The notes under the pieces: model-generated | The model's input: the letters and a program-made list of their open reading frames with translations, nothing else | What the model was told of the DNA's origin: nothing | Databases searched by the model: none | Assembly: GCF_030866745.1 (NCBI RefSeq) | Contig: NZ_CP133016.1 | Coordinates: forward strand, 1,660,001 to 1,724,000 | Direction of reading: 5' to 3' | DNA length: 64,000 nt | Source: Sphingomonas flavescens | GTDB lineage: Bacteria > Pseudomonadota > Alphaproteobacteria > Sphingomonadales > Sphingomonadaceae | Program-made: the position numbers and the translations under genes | Part shown: positions 53,377 through 62,310 of the stretch, piece after piece | Position numbering within the stretch: position 1 is the stretch's first letter | Layout of the letters: each line of letters starts with the position of its first letter

Positions 53377-54480
53377 TCAGACCCGCATCGGCATGAGGAC
53401 GTAGAGCGCGTTCGACTTGTCGTTTTCGCGCAGGAGCGTCGGGGCGGCGGCGTCGGCGAGGTGCACTTCGACCGTGTCGCCGTCGATCTCGCTGAGGATG
53501 TCGAGCAGGTAGCGGGCGTTAAAGCCGATCTCGAGGCCATCCGAACCGTAGTCGGCGGGCACTTCTTCGGTCGCGACGCCGTTTTCGGGCGAGGTGACCG
53601 ACAGCGTCACCTTGTCGCGGTCGACGGCCATCTTCACCGCGCGGGTCTTCTCGCTGGCGATGGTCGAGACGCGATCGACGCCCTGGCTGAAGCTCTTGGG
53701 ATCGAGCTTGAGCAGCTTGTCGTTCCCAGTCGGGATGACGCGATTGTAGTCGGGGAAGGTCCCATCGATCAGCTTGCTGGTCAAAATGGCGCTGCCGAGC
53801 CCGAAGCGGACCTTGGTCGGCGACAGCGAGATCTCCACCGTTCCATCGACTTCCTCGAGCAGGCGGTAAAGCTCGGCGACCGCTTTGCGCGGGATGATGA
53901 CGTCGGGCATGCCGTCGGCGCCGTCCGGCTTCGGGATGGTGACGCGAGCGAGGCGATGGCCGTCCGTCGCTGCGGCGCGCATCTGGTCGTCCACGACGTG
54001 GATGAAAATGCCCATCAAATAATAGCGAGTCTCTTCGCTGGAGATCGCGAAGCGGGTCTTCTCAATGACTTGGCGAAGTGTCGCGGCGGGCAGTTCGAAG
54101 CGGGTCGGCAGATCACCCTCGGCAATGACCGGGAAATCATCGCGCGGCAGGGTCGACAGATTGAAGCGCGAGCGGCCGGCCACGACCTGCATCTTGCCCT
54201 CGGCGGCGGTCAGCTCAACCTGGCTGCCTTCCGGAAGCTTGCGGACGATGTCGAAGAAGGTGTGCGCGGAAACGGTCGTGGCACCGGGCTGGCTGACGTT
54301 GGCGGCAATGCTTTCGTCGACCTGCAGATCGAGGTCGGTCGCCATCAGGCGGAGCGAACCGTCGTCCTTCGCTTCCATCAGCACGTTGCTGAGGATCGGG
54401 ATCGTGTTCCGGCGCTCCACGACCGATTGCACATGGCTCAGGCTCTTCAGGAGAGTTGCCCGCTCGATCGTCGCTTTCAT
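53377..54480 (-). CDS. dnaN: DNA polymerase III sliding clamp (beta subunit)
   Basis: 367 residues. Three similar clamp domains: MKATIERATLLKSLSHVQSV at the start, LSTLPRDDFPVIAEGDLPTR mid-protein, and C-terminal EIDGDTVEVHLADAAAPTLL with the family ending YVLMPMRV. The clamp tethers polymerase to DNA. It heads a dnaN - ABM-like - recF operon. The expected dnaA neighbour is missing, so this is not an obvious oriC locus. Confidence 0.97.
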   Translation of the reverse strand: MKATIERATLLKSLSHVQSVVERRNTIPILSNVLMEAKDDGSLRLMATDLDLQVDESIAANVSQPGATTVSAHTFFDIVRKLPEGSQVELTAAEGKMQVVAGRSRFNLSTLPRDDFPVIAEGDLPTRFELPAATLRQVIEKTRFAISSEETRYYLMGIFIHVVDDQMRAAATDGHRLARVTIPKPDGADGMPDVIIPRKAVAELYRLLEEVDGTVEISLSPTKVRFGLGSAILTSKLIDGTFPDYNRVIPTGNDKLLKLDPKSFSQGVDRVSTIASEKTRAVKMAVDRDKVTLSVTSPENGVATEEVPADYGSDGLEIGFNARYLLDILSEIDGDTVEVHLADAAAPTLLRENDKSNALYVLMPMRV

Positions 54481-54576
54481 GTCGTTTCAAGCCCCATCAT
54501 CCGCCCGTCATTGGGCACCGCAGGCGCCACTATAGCGAGCCGTTTTGCGGGCGGAAGCGGAATGATGAGGGAAGCG

Positions 54577-54604
54577 GATGTAGCGGCCCCGCGGCCGCTA
54601 CATC
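54577..54604. terminator. Strong hairpin between dnaN and the fasciclin lipoprotein gene
   Basis: GATGTAGCGGCC (54577-54588) and GGCCGCTACATC (54593-54604) form a perfect 12-bp stem with loop CCGC. It lies 18 nt past the fasciclin gene stop on the minus strand. The following minus-strand sequence has only scattered T, so termination may be rho-assisted. Confidence 0.65.
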
Positions 54605-54622
54605 GCAACATCTTGGGGTGGC

Positions 54623-55228
54623 TCAGCCCTTTTTCTGGCCGACCGCTGGCGCCTTACTGGTTTTGGCGGGCATCAGCATCGCATCGACGTGATGAACGAC
54701 GCCGTTGGTATACTGCTCATCGCCTTGAGTGATGGTAGCCTTGTGACCCGCGGCGTCGGTCAGAACCGTCTTGCCGCCGTCTTTGGTCGCAGTGAGCGTC
54801 CCGCTCATGGTGGCGAGCACGGCCTTTCCCTTGCCGGCATCGATCGCCTTGTCGATGTCGGCTACCATCACGGTGCCGGGCAGGATCAGGTTGGTCAGCA
54901 CGCCGGTCAGTTGCGCGCGATTTTCCGGCTTCGTGTCGAACGTACCTGCCGGAGCGCCGGTGAAGGCGGCGTCATCCGGAACGAAGACGGTGTAGGGACC
55001 CGGACCGGCGAGCGTCTGGTCGAGACCGGCAGCCTTTGCGGCGGCCATGAACTGACTGTTCGGCGGAATGCTGGCGCCGATGGTCTTGCCGCCGGCGGCC
55101 TTCTGGGCCTTGTCCGTCTGGGCTTCGGGGGCCTTGGCCGCGCCGTTGCCGTCGGTCTTGCTGCTGCAGGCGCCGAGCGTGAGCAGCGCGGCGGTGCCCA
55201 TGGTTAGTGCGAGCGCGTGGCGCTTCAT
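54623..55228 (-). CDS. Fasciclin-domain lipoprotein
   Basis: 201 residues. Lipoprotein signal MKRHALALTMGTAALLTLGA then CSSK (lipobox LGAC). A single FAS1 domain at about 50-190 with GPYTVFVPDDAAFTGAPAGT, LTNLILPGTV and the conserved NGVVHHVDAMLMPA. ATG at 55228 is preferred to the GTG codon at 55231 because AAGGAG is then 6 nt upstream. FAS1 proteins mediate adhesion or envelope interactions; here probably outer-membrane anchored. Confidence 0.92.
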   Translation of the reverse strand: MKRHALALTMGTAALLTLGACSSKTDGNGAAKAPEAQTDKAQKAAGGKTIGASIPPNSQFMAAAKAAGLDQTLAGPGPYTVFVPDDAAFTGAPAGTFDTKPENRAQLTGVLTNLILPGTVMVADIDKAIDAGKGKAVLATMSGTLTATKDGGKTVLTDAAGHKATITQGDEQYTNGVVHHVDAMLMPAKTSKAPAVGQKKG

Positions 55229-55259
55229 CACTTTCTCCTTATCGTTGCGACAATGAAAT

Positions 55260-55291
55260 GGCCCGAGGCGGATTGGGTTCCGCCCCGGGCC
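55260..55291 (-). terminator. Terminator of the Gln-rich repeat protein gene
   Basis: GGCCCG-A-GGCGG (55260-55271) pairs with CCGCC-C-CGGGCC (55280-55291), 11 bp with one mismatch and an 8-nt loop. It is 17 nt after that gene's stop on the minus strand, followed by CATTTCATTG. It also lies just before the fasciclin ribosome site, insulating the two genes. Confidence 0.65.
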
Positions 55292-55307
55292 TTACGGTTG
55301 CTCGCGC

Positions 55308-56831
55308 CTAGGTCAGGAGCGAGGCGACGATTGCCGTGACGAGCTGCGTCGTCGGGTCGACCTGGTAAATGTAGCCGTTGTTGTAACGGTACCAGGCTTC
55401 CGGCGTGTCGTAGTAGGTCTGCCGGTAATCGTACGGCACGTTGTAGACGCCGTAGCCCGCAGGCAGCGGCTGACCCACCGCGAACCCCGGCGACAGCAGC
55501 GCCGCGACGGACGTGATCATGTCGTTGCGCTGGTCGTACTGGTAGATCGCCCCTGGCGAGTACCAGTAACCGTAGTCGGGCGTATCGTAGTACATCGTGC
55601 GATACTGGGTCGGCACGTTGTAGTAGCTGTAGGCCGACGGCAGCATCTGGCCGACACCATAGCCACCCGCGTACATCGGGATCACATTCTCGACGTACCC
55701 GTCGTCGCAATCCACCTGATAGATGACGCCGTCATAGTAACGGTTACAGACGTCACCATAGTCCTGGTAGAAGTTGTTGAACCCGTACGCCGCCGGCACA
55801 TAGCTGCTCATGTACGACGTCGGCAGGTACGAACCCGGCAGATAGCCGCCCGCAAGCAGCGGGATCAGCGCCTGGATCAAATTGTCGCCGCGGTCGATCT
55901 GGTAGGCGTAGCCGTTACCGTACTGCCAGTAATAATCGTCGTTCGACGGGTAGAGATACTGGAGCGAGGCGGGGAACGGGCTCAGCGCACCGAAGCTCGC
56001 CACCTGCTGCACCGGCACGCCGATGAAGCGTTCGACCACCGTCGGCGCGAAGAACTGCGTGTTCGACCCGTAATTCCAGTCGGCGAAGCGAGAGGCAGCC
56101 AGCTGCTGCTGATAATTGCGCTGCTGCTGCTGAACATATTGCAGCTGCTGATTGTCGAAGGCGTTGCCGCCGAACTTGTTGTTCGCGAACTGGCTCATCG
56201 CCATCGCCTGCTGACGCTGGAGGTTGCGGTTCGCGTCCGCCTGCTGACGCTGGAGGTTGCGGTTCGCGTCAGCCTGCTGACGCTCCATCATGCGCGCCTG
56301 CTGCTTGGCGAAGCCGCCCTGCTGACGCTCGATGTTATGAGCTTGCTGGCGTTCGAAGCCGCGCTGACGCTCCATCTGACGCGCTTGCTGACGTTCGAAA
56401 CCGCGCGCCTGCTGGCGCTCGATTTGCCGGGCCTGCTGGCGCTCGAAGCCGCGCTGTTGCTGACGCTCCATCTGGCGCGCCTGCTGACGTTCAAAACCAC
56501 GTTGCTGCTGACGCTCGACGCGCTGCTGCATCTGGGGAGCACGCACCTCCATGCGCGGTCCGCCGCCGCCACGGTCGAAGCGGGGACCACCGCCGCCACC
56601 GCCGCCGCCGCCGCCGCGGGGCTGTTCGAAGCGCGGACCACCGCCGCCTCCGCCACCACCGTTGCCGTGGCCGCCGCCACCGCCGCCCTGCTGGGCTGCG
56701 GGCGGTCCGCCGCCACCATTTCCCTTACCGTTGCCGCCGCCACCGCCGTGGCCGCCACCTGGCCCCGCGCTTGCCGGGGCAGCGATCGCCAGCGCGGCTA
56801 CGCCGGCAGCGAGAAATACCCTGGTCAACAT
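55308..56831 (-). CDS. Exported Gly-rich / Gln-rich protein with four C-terminal tandem repeats
   Basis: About 507 residues. Signal peptide MLTRVFLAAGVAALAIAAPA (start 56831). A Gly-rich segment (about 22-92) is followed by a Gln/Arg-rich segment (about 100-210) made of short units such as RGFERQQARQMERQ, likely a long helix. The C-terminal ~210 residues hold four repeats of about 60 residues, each with an aromatic-rich Y-x-x-G-x-I-Y-Q-V-D core (about 302, 364, 424, 483) followed by LL-x-G-x-x-x-G-x-x-LP and YNVP-x-x-YR-x-x-YYD. No family assigned; an envelope or biofilm role is possible from composition only. Confidence 0.8.
   Translation of the reverse strand: MLTRVFLAAGVAALAIAAPASAGPGGGHGGGGGNGKGNGGGGPPAAQQGGGGGGHGNGGGGGGGGPRFEQPRGGGGGGGGGGPRFDRGGGGPRMEVRAPQMQQRVERQQQRGFERQQARQMERQQQRGFERQQARQIERQQARGFERQQARQMERQRGFERQQAHNIERQQGGFAKQQARMMERQQADANRNLQRQQADANRNLQRQQAMAMSQFANNKFGGNAFDNQQLQYVQQQQRNYQQQLAASRFADWNYGSNTQFFAPTVVERFIGVPVQQVASFGALSPFPASLQYLYPSNDDYYWQYGNGYAYQIDRGDNLIQALIPLLAGGYLPGSYLPTSYMSSYVPAAYGFNNFYQDYGDVCNRYYDGVIYQVDCDDGYVENVIPMYAGGYGVGQMLPSAYSYYNVPTQYRTMYYDTPDYGYWYSPGAIYQYDQRNDMITSVAALLSPGFAVGQPLPAGYGVYNVPYDYRQTYYDTPEAWYRYNNGYIYQVDPTTQLVTAIVASLLT
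56208..56530. repeat. Low-complexity coding repeats within the Gln-rich gene
   Basis: Two nearly identical 33-bp units (56208-56240 and 56241-56273) encode NLQRQQADANR-type repeats, followed by imperfect 24-45 bp units rich in CTGCTGACG/CTGGCGCTC that encode the ERQQAR series. These are prone to slippage, so copy number may vary between strains. Confidence 0.6.
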
Positions 56832-56958
56832 CGCAAAATCTCCTTTCGAACGAGAGAAACGGCTCGTCCGCGACACCGTTCCAACACCTTAACGGCGGGA
56901 ACTTTCAGCCTAGCGCACTAGGCTGAACCTTAAATGTCGAAGTTATTCAGATACTTGG

Positions 56959-58215
56959 CTACGCAGCGTCCTGTACCCACGCGGCCCGCAGCGGCTTGAT
57001 CGCGAGAAGGGCGAGGAACGCTGCCAGCAGGTAAAAGCTGCAGCAGACGACCGCCGCGTTGCGCAACGAATCGACGCCATAGGTTGATTTCAGCGCGTCG
57101 GAGAGCCCGCCAATCAGCAGCGGGCCTGCACCGAGTCCGATCAGATTGTTGATGAGCAGGAAGCTTGCCGAGGCGGTCGAGCGCATCGATTGCGGAACGA
57201 GGTGCTGAACCGCGGTCGTGATGGGTCCGAGCCAAAGGATATTGAGGGCGTTGGGGATCAGCAGCAGAACCCAGGCGAACCATAGATTGGGCGCGAAGAA
57301 GCCGGCGACGAAGGTTGGAGCGGTGATTAGCCAGGCGATGGCCGGCAGCTTGGCGTACCAGCCACGGTCACCGGTGCCGAGCCGATCGGCGAGCCAGCCG
57401 CCGGCAAACACGCCCGTGCAGCCGCCGATGATGACCAGCGAGGCGAGGAAGTTGCCCGTCTGCACCAGACTGAGGTCGAAGCTGCGCATGAGGACGGACG
57501 GAGTCCACAAGGCAAGGCCGTAGCCGCACAGCGAGCTGGCCGAAGCGCCGAAGGCGAGCAGCCAGAAGGCCGGTTTGCGAGCGAGCATCGGGAACACGCT
57601 GCCAAGCGGTGCGGTCGCGGCGTTCCTCGCGCGCGGGAGGTCACGGACTACCCAGCGCAGCACGGGCGCCAGGATGATGCCGGCGACGCCCATGATGACG
57701 AACGCCGCGCGCCAGCCGAACAATTGTGCGAGATGGGCGCCGATGAACGAGCCCCCGCCAAGGCCGATCGGCACCCCCAGTGAAAAGACGGCGAGGGCGC
57801 GCGCCCGGCGCTCCGGTGGGAAGTAATCGGCAACCAGTGCATAGGACGGGGCGACGCCGCCCGCCTCGCCGACGCCGACGCCCAGCCGGTAGAGGAACAG
57901 TTGCCCGAAAGACGTCGCCGTGCCGCACAAAGCGGTAAAGGCGCTCCACACGGCGAGCGCGCCGGCGACGACGCCGCTGCGGCTGGTCTTGTCGGCAAGG
58001 AAGGCAAGCGGAATGCCGAGCAGCGAATAAAGTAGCGCAAAGGCGAGGCCCCCAATCGCACCGAACTCGGTATCGGTAAGATTGAGGTCCGCCTTGATCG
58101 ACGAGGCCAGGATGCCGAGGATCTGCCGGTCGAGAAAATTGAAGATGTAGGCGATGAGCAGGATGAACAGGACCAGGTTGGCACTACGTGCCGGCCACAA
58201 CGACGTCTCGCTCAT
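56959..58215 (-). CDS. MFS transporter, spinster-like
   Basis: 418 residues with 12 predicted helices. Motif A-type loop LAFLADKTSRSGVV and N-terminal FNFLDRQILGILASSIKADL, the NFLDR pattern of spinster/organic-anion MFS members common in sphingomonads. The start overlaps the kynU-like gene stop as ATGA, so it is the last gene of the kynA-kynU-MFS operon. It might export or import a tryptophan catabolite, but this is inference from position. Confidence 0.88.
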   Translation of the reverse strand: MSETSLWPARSANLVLFILLIAYIFNFLDRQILGILASSIKADLNLTDTEFGAIGGLAFALLYSLLGIPLAFLADKTSRSGVVAGALAVWSAFTALCGTATSFGQLFLYRLGVGVGEAGGVAPSYALVADYFPPERRARALAVFSLGVPIGLGGGSFIGAHLAQLFGWRAAFVIMGVAGIILAPVLRWVVRDLPRARNAATAPLGSVFPMLARKPAFWLLAFGASASSLCGYGLALWTPSVLMRSFDLSLVQTGNFLASLVIIGGCTGVFAGGWLADRLGTGDRGWYAKLPAIAWLITAPTFVAGFFAPNLWFAWVLLLIPNALNILWLGPITTAVQHLVPQSMRSTASASFLLINNLIGLGAGPLLIGGLSDALKSTYGVDSLRNAAVVCCSFYLLAAFLALLAIKPLRAAWVQDAA

Positions 58216-59369
58216 TCCAATTCCCCCAGATGCTCGATCAGCCGGTCGACGTCGGCATCATCCTGATAAATCCCGAAGCCGATGCGCAACACGTCGCCGC
58301 GGACGTCGGTAATTACGTTGCGCGACTTCAGTTGCTCGTACCAGCGCTGCGCTTCCGTATGACGGAAGGCCAGGAAACGCGCGTGCGGACCTTGCGTGAC
58401 GGGATTCAGAAGCTCGGCGTTCGCCAGAGGCGTCCCATCGAAGCGGCTTAGCAAATGTTTTTGCAGCGCCTCGGCGTGCGCCGAGACCCTCGCGGTCATC
58501 AGGCCATTCTCTGCGAGCATTCGGCGGATCGCCGTGAAGCGATAGAGTGCCGACGGATCGAAGGTGGCGCCGAGGAAGCGGTCTGCGGTTTTGGCATAGC
58601 CGACTTGCCCGGGCGGAAGGCCGAGGTCCTCGAATTCCGCGTACCAGCCGGTGATGCGTGGACGCTCGCCGAAGCCGGGCGGCGCATGCATGAAACCGCA
58701 GCCTTCGCCGGCCATTGCGTATTTGTACCCGCCACCAAGAAAGAAGGCTGATTGCGCCGGCTGGGCGCCCAGCGGCCGGTCGATGGCCATGAAGCTATGG
58801 TAACCATCGATGACCACCCACGGGCCGTCGGGCCTGCCGAGCGCGGCAAGTTCTTCGATCTTGTCGAAAATCAGGCCGCTGCCGAACATCACCTGACTGA
58901 CGAAGATGATTTGCGCATCGCCGCTTTTCGCCGCTTCAAGAAAACGTTCGGAGAAAGTGTCGAACGGATACGTCGGAATGCGTTCGAACACGGCCGCGCC
59001 CGATTCCTCCCAGCGGGCAAACTGCCGGCGGGCGCTGTGGAATTCGCCGTCGCTGGTCAGGACCCGGATTGGCCAGCTTTCGGATACGGCGGCGAACAGG
59101 CGAACGAGCAGGTCGTGGGTGTTCGACGCGAAGACGATGGCGTCGGCCATGTCGGTACCCAGTTCGGCAGCGACTTCGCGCTGGGCCTCGGGATAGACTT
59201 CGCCCATGACGCGATCCCACTTGCGGTCCGCGAGGCGAGCGGCATCTTCCCAGGCGGCGACCTGGCCATCGTAGCTGGCGTCCGGCCAAAGGTGGTGGCT
59301 GTGCGCGGCGAAGTGCAGCCGGCGAGGATCGGCACCCAGGCTCCGGCTGAACAACGCTTTGAAACTCAA
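58212..59369 (-). CDS. kynU: PLP-dependent class-V aminotransferase-fold enzyme, probable kynureninase
   Basis: About 385 residues. PLP-binding Lys in FFLGGGYKYAMAGEGCGFMH, the substrate/PLP Asp in VVIDGYHSFMAI, and FHSARRQFARW near the front are typical of class-V fold type I enzymes. Position directly after tryptophan 2,3-dioxygenase implies kynureninase (kynurenine to anthranilate plus alanine), but sequence alone also allows another cysteine desulfurase-like lyase. The start is uncertain: TTG at 59369 overlaps the kynA stop (TTGA) with GAGGA upstream; GTG at 59390 is the alternative. Confidence 0.72.
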   Translation of the reverse strand: MSFKALFSRSLGADPRRLHFAAHSHHLWPDASYDGQVAAWEDAARLADRKWDRVMGEVYPEAQREVAAELGTDMADAIVFASNTHDLLVRLFAAVSESWPIRVLTSDGEFHSARRQFARWEESGAAVFERIPTYPFDTFSERFLEAAKSGDAQIIFVSQVMFGSGLIFDKIEELAALGRPDGPWVVIDGYHSFMAIDRPLGAQPAQSAFFLGGGYKYAMAGEGCGFMHAPPGFGERPRITGWYAEFEDLGLPPGQVGYAKTADRFLGATFDPSALYRFTAIRRMLAENGLMTARVSAHAEALQKHLLSRFDGTPLANAELLNPVTQGPHARFLAFRHTEAQRWYEQLKSRNVITDVRGDVLRIGFGIYQDDADVDRLIEHLGELE

Positions 59370-60133
59370 AGATCGGTCCTCAGCGACCACAATTCAGGGA
59401 AGACACGCTTCTCGAGCGTGGCGCGAAGGTAGGGCGCGCCGGCCGAGCCGCCCGTGCCCTGCTTGTTGCCGATGATTCGCTCGACGGTAAGCACATGCTT
59501 GTGGCGCCAGGCAGCGAGCGCATCGTCGATGTCGACCAGCTTCTCCGCGAGTTCGTACAGGTCGAACCAGCGCTCGGCATCGCGATAGATCTTGAGCCAG
59601 GCCGCAGCGACGGCTTCCGTCGAATGGTCGCCGAGGTCGAAACCTGCGCGTTCAAGCGCCGCGTGGGCAGCTTCGCGCAGGCTCGGCTCCTCGAGCGCCC
59701 GCTTCAGTGCCGCGCGCTCGGCACTGCCTTCTGCATAATGTTTGATGAAATTCGGCTCCTTCAATCCGAGGCGGAATTCGATTTCCCGAAATTGCGCGGA
59801 TTGAAAGCCCGACGAGGTGCCGAGCACATCGCGAAACTTCAGATAGTCGACCGGCGTCAGCGTCGACAGCACGTCCCAGGACAGCGTCATCACTGCTTGA
59901 ATGCGGCTGATCCGCGCCATCGCCTTGTATGCTTCGGCGAAGCGGTCCGACTGCACGAAGTCGATCGCCAGCCGCAGCTCGTGAAGGAGCTGCTTCATCC
60001 ACAGCTCCTTCGTCTGATGGATGACGATGAACAGCATCTCGTCGTGCAGCGACGACAAGGGCTGCTGCGCCGACAGGATCTGGTCGAGCTTCAGATAGTC
60101 GGCATAGGTCATGCCGGCGGGCGTCGCGGTCAT
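59366..60133 (-). CDS. kynA: Tryptophan 2,3-dioxygenase
   Basis: 255 residues. Heme-dependent enzyme opening the indole ring of tryptophan to N-formylkynurenine. Family motifs: MTYADYLKLDQILSAQQPLS, HDEMLFIVIHQTKELWMKQL with the distal His, VDYLKFRDVLGTSSGFQSAQ and the C-terminal WRHKHVLTVERIIGNKQGTG holding the proximal heme-ligand His. No formamidase (kynB) is adjacent. It heads the operon kynA-kynU-MFS. Confidence 0.96.
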   Translation of the reverse strand: MTATPAGMTYADYLKLDQILSAQQPLSSLHDEMLFIVIHQTKELWMKQLLHELRLAIDFVQSDRFAEAYKAMARISRIQAVMTLSWDVLSTLTPVDYLKFRDVLGTSSGFQSAQFREIEFRLGLKEPNFIKHYAEGSAERAALKRALEEPSLREAAHAALERAGFDLGDHSTEAVAAAWLKIYRDAERWFDLYELAEKLVDIDDALAAWRHKHVLTVERIIGNKQGTGGSAGAPYLRATLEKRVFPELWSLRTDL

Positions 60134-60185
60134 GGGCGACGCTTAAGCGAAACAACCGCCACGCGGAAGGCGGAGCCGGAGGTCT

Positions 60186-60650
60186 TTACTGACCCGGATT
60201 CTGGGACCCCGGAAGGCCTGGCGCGCCGACCGTGCCGATGCCGCCGAACAGCTCCTCGAAGAAGCTGCGCTTGCGGCCGAGCGTGGGCGTCTTTTTGCCG
60301 TACGGGTCGACGTTCATCACCAATTCCTTGCCGGTCTCCTGAACCGCCGACACGTTCCCCTTCGGATCGAAGCGGACGATCAAGGTCGTCTGCTTGCGAA
60401 CACTAGGGTTGCGAAACGCCACCTGGTTGGTGTCGCGCGAAATATAGTACCACTCATTGGAATTGAATTGGCCGGCAAAGGTGGGACGGCCCAGCAGCTT
60501 GGCCACGGAATCCTTGTTGTCGACGCCCGGCTGAATGCCCGCGACAAGCTGCTGGTCCAGCACGACGCCCTTATGCTGGCGGAACTGCGCGCACCCCGTA
60601 ACGAGCACTGCAGAACCGGCAATCGCCAACGTCAAAACCGGAAGCTTCAT
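60186..60650 (-). CDS. bamE: Outer membrane assembly lipoprotein BamE (SmpA/OmlA)
   Basis: 154 residues. Lipobox in LVTGC (MKLPVLTLAIAGSAVLVTGC). The SmpA/OmlA fold signature is GVDNKDSVAKLLGRPTFAGQ, NEWYYISRDTNQVAF and LIVRFDPKGNVSAVQE. The alphaproteobacterial form has a Gly/Pro-rich tail as here. BamE assists BamA-BamD in inserting beta-barrels. Divergent from the bc1 chaperone gene. Confidence 0.93.
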   Translation of the reverse strand: MKLPVLTLAIAGSAVLVTGCAQFRQHKGVVLDQQLVAGIQPGVDNKDSVAKLLGRPTFAGQFNSNEWYYISRDTNQVAFRNPSVRKQTTLIVRFDPKGNVSAVQETGKELVMNVDPYGKKTPTLGRKRSFFEELFGGIGTVGAPGLPGSQNPGQ

Positions 60651-60753
60651 CGATAAACCCTTGCTGGGACGCGCGGCGCCCGAAAACTGTTGCCTTGCCT
60701 AGCGGCGGTCGCGCCTCAATATGCGGAGGGCACTAAGCGACGCAAGGGACGCT

Positions 60754-61266
60754 ATGCTGGGTTTCCTGTTCCGGACATTAACGGCCGCGCCTTCGGAAGG
60801 TGCTCCGCTGTTCGACCGGCTGACCGCCGAGGCGCGGCGGCCGGACTGGTATCTCGCCGGCGGTGTGCCGGATACGCTCGACGGACGCTTCGCAGTCTTG
60901 TCGACCTTGACGGCGATCGCGCTCATCCGGCTGGAACGCGGCGGACCTGTCGGCAAAGCGGCGACGGTCACGCTGACCGAGCGCTTCATCGAGGTGATGG
61001 AAAGCGAGCATCGTGAACTCGGGCTGGGCGATCCGACGCTGGGGAAGACCGTCCGCAAGCTGGTGGGAAAGCTGGCCCGGCGAACGGGGATCTGGCGAGA
61101 AGTGCTGGCCAACGAGCGGCCATGGGACGAGGCCGTGAGGGAAAGCTTGTTCAGGGACCATCCCGCACCCGCAGCGGTTGAGGCGGACGAAGCCGCCCTG
61201 CGGCGTTTCTGGACGCGGTTGAAAGAGGTTGCGGTTGGCGATCTGGCGAAGGGGGTACTGCCATGA
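60754..61266 (+). CDS. Ubiquinol-cytochrome c chaperone (CBP3-like) family protein
   Basis: 170 residues from MLGFLFRTLTAAPSEGAPLF (start 60754, with AAGGGA about 5 nt upstream; ATG at 60721 is the alternative). The pattern PDWYLAGGVPDTLDGRFAVL, LTERFIEVMESEHRELGLGD and LARRTGIWREVL matches the Cbp3/UQCC chaperone domain needed for cytochrome bc1 assembly. It overlaps the DUF177 gene by 4 nt, the normal alphaproteobacterial pair opposite bamE. Confidence 0.88.
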   Translation: MLGFLFRTLTAAPSEGAPLFDRLTAEARRPDWYLAGGVPDTLDGRFAVLSTLTAIALIRLERGGPVGKAATVTLTERFIEVMESEHRELGLGDPTLGKTVRKLVGKLARRTGIWREVLANERPWDEAVRESLFRDHPAPAAVEADEAALRRFWTRLKEVAVGDLAKGVLP

Positions 61267-61784
61267 GCGACCAATTCGCGCACCAACTCCGGATTGATCA
61301 GATCCGCGATGGCGACCGGCTGGAATTGTCGGCGGACGAGAGCGAGCGGGCGGCAATCGCCGAGCGCCTGGGGCTTCCGTCGATCAAGTGCCTGAACGCG
61401 CAGGTGACGCTTAGCCGGTCGGGTGAGACGATTCGCGCCGATGGCCGACTGGCCGCGTCGCTGGATCAGAGCTGCGTGGTTACCGGCGATCCGGTCGCTG
61501 CGCATGTCGACGAGCGCTTCGCCATCCAGTTCGTTGCCGAGCCGAAGGATGGCGGCCCCGACGATGAGATCGAGCTCGGCGAAGCCGACTGCGACACCGT
61601 TTTTTACGATGGTGCGATGATCGATCTGGGCGAGGCGCTGGCGGACACCCTGGCCCTGAGCCTCGATCCCTATCCGCGCAGCGCGGGAGCCGACGCCGCG
61701 CTCAAGGAAGCCGGGGTGATGAGCGAAGAGGAAGCGAGTCCGTTCGCGGTCCTGGCGAAGCTTCGGAAGAGCGACGAAACTTAG
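61263..61784 (+). CDS. DUF177 (YceD-like) protein
   Basis: 173 residues. DUF177 features: Cys-containing DQSCVVTGDPVAAHVDERFA and the acidic IDLGEALADTLALSLDPYPR. The ancestral protein acts in 23S rRNA/ribosome processing with rpmF and plsX in many bacteria; neither follows here, as ssb lies convergent. Starts within the end of the chaperone gene (4-nt overlap), so co-translated. Confidence 0.9.
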   Translation: MSDQFAHQLRIDQIRDGDRLELSADESERAAIAERLGLPSIKCLNAQVTLSRSGETIRADGRLAASLDQSCVVTGDPVAAHVDERFAIQFVAEPKDGGPDDEIELGEADCDTVFYDGAMIDLGEALADTLALSLDPYPRSAGADAALKEAGVMSEEEASPFAVLAKLRKSDET

Positions 61785-61790
61785 AACGAC

Positions 61791-62282
61791 TTAGAACGGG
61801 ACGTCGTCGTCCAGGTCGGTGTCGAACGCGGCCGGCTGCGGGCGCGACTGCTGGCGCTGCGGCGGGCTCCCAAAGTCGTTGCCGCCGCCGAAATCGTCGT
61901 TGAAGGCGCCGCGGCCACCGCCGCCGCCCTGACCGTCGCGGCTGTCGAGCAGGACGAGTTCGCCGCGGAATTTCTGCAGCACGATCTCAGTCGTGTAGCG
62001 GTCATTACCCGACTGATCCTGCCACTTACGGGTCTGCAGCTGGCCTTCGATGTACACTTTGCTGCCCTTGCGCAGGTAGTTTTTGGCCACGCGGCCCAGG
62101 TTCTCGTTGAAGATGGCGACCGAGTGCCATTCGGTCTTTTCCTGGCGGTTGCCGTCGCGGTCCTTCCACGTCTCCGACGTCGCAATGCGGAGGTTGACCA
62201 CCTCGCCGCCATTGCTGAACGAGCGCGACTCCGGGTCCGCGCCCAGGTTGCCGACCAGAATCACCTTGTTCACGCCCGCCAT
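61791..62282 (-). CDS. ssb: Single-stranded DNA-binding protein
   Basis: 163 residues. OB-fold with [57 protein letters not shown] and [21 protein letters not shown] Gly/Gln-rich linker leads to the acidic C-terminal tip DDDVPF, which recruits repair and replication partners. Convergent with the DUF177 gene. Confidence 0.97.
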   Translation of the reverse strand: MAGVNKVILVGNLGADPESRSFSNGGEVVNLRIATSETWKDRDGNRQEKTEWHSVAIFNENLGRVAKNYLRKGSKVYIEGQLQTRKWQDQSGNDRYTTEIVLQKFRGELVLLDSRDGQGGGGGRGAFNDDFGGGNDFGSPPQRQQSRPQPAAFDTDLDDDVPF

Positions 62283-62310
62283 CTCAAACTCCTGCTTGCT
62301 TGGCTAAACG

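Noticed and set aside
53377..54480. dnaN/recF locus as a possible chromosome origin
   Set aside because: dnaA is absent and no cluster of DnaA-box-like sequences was noticed around dnaN.
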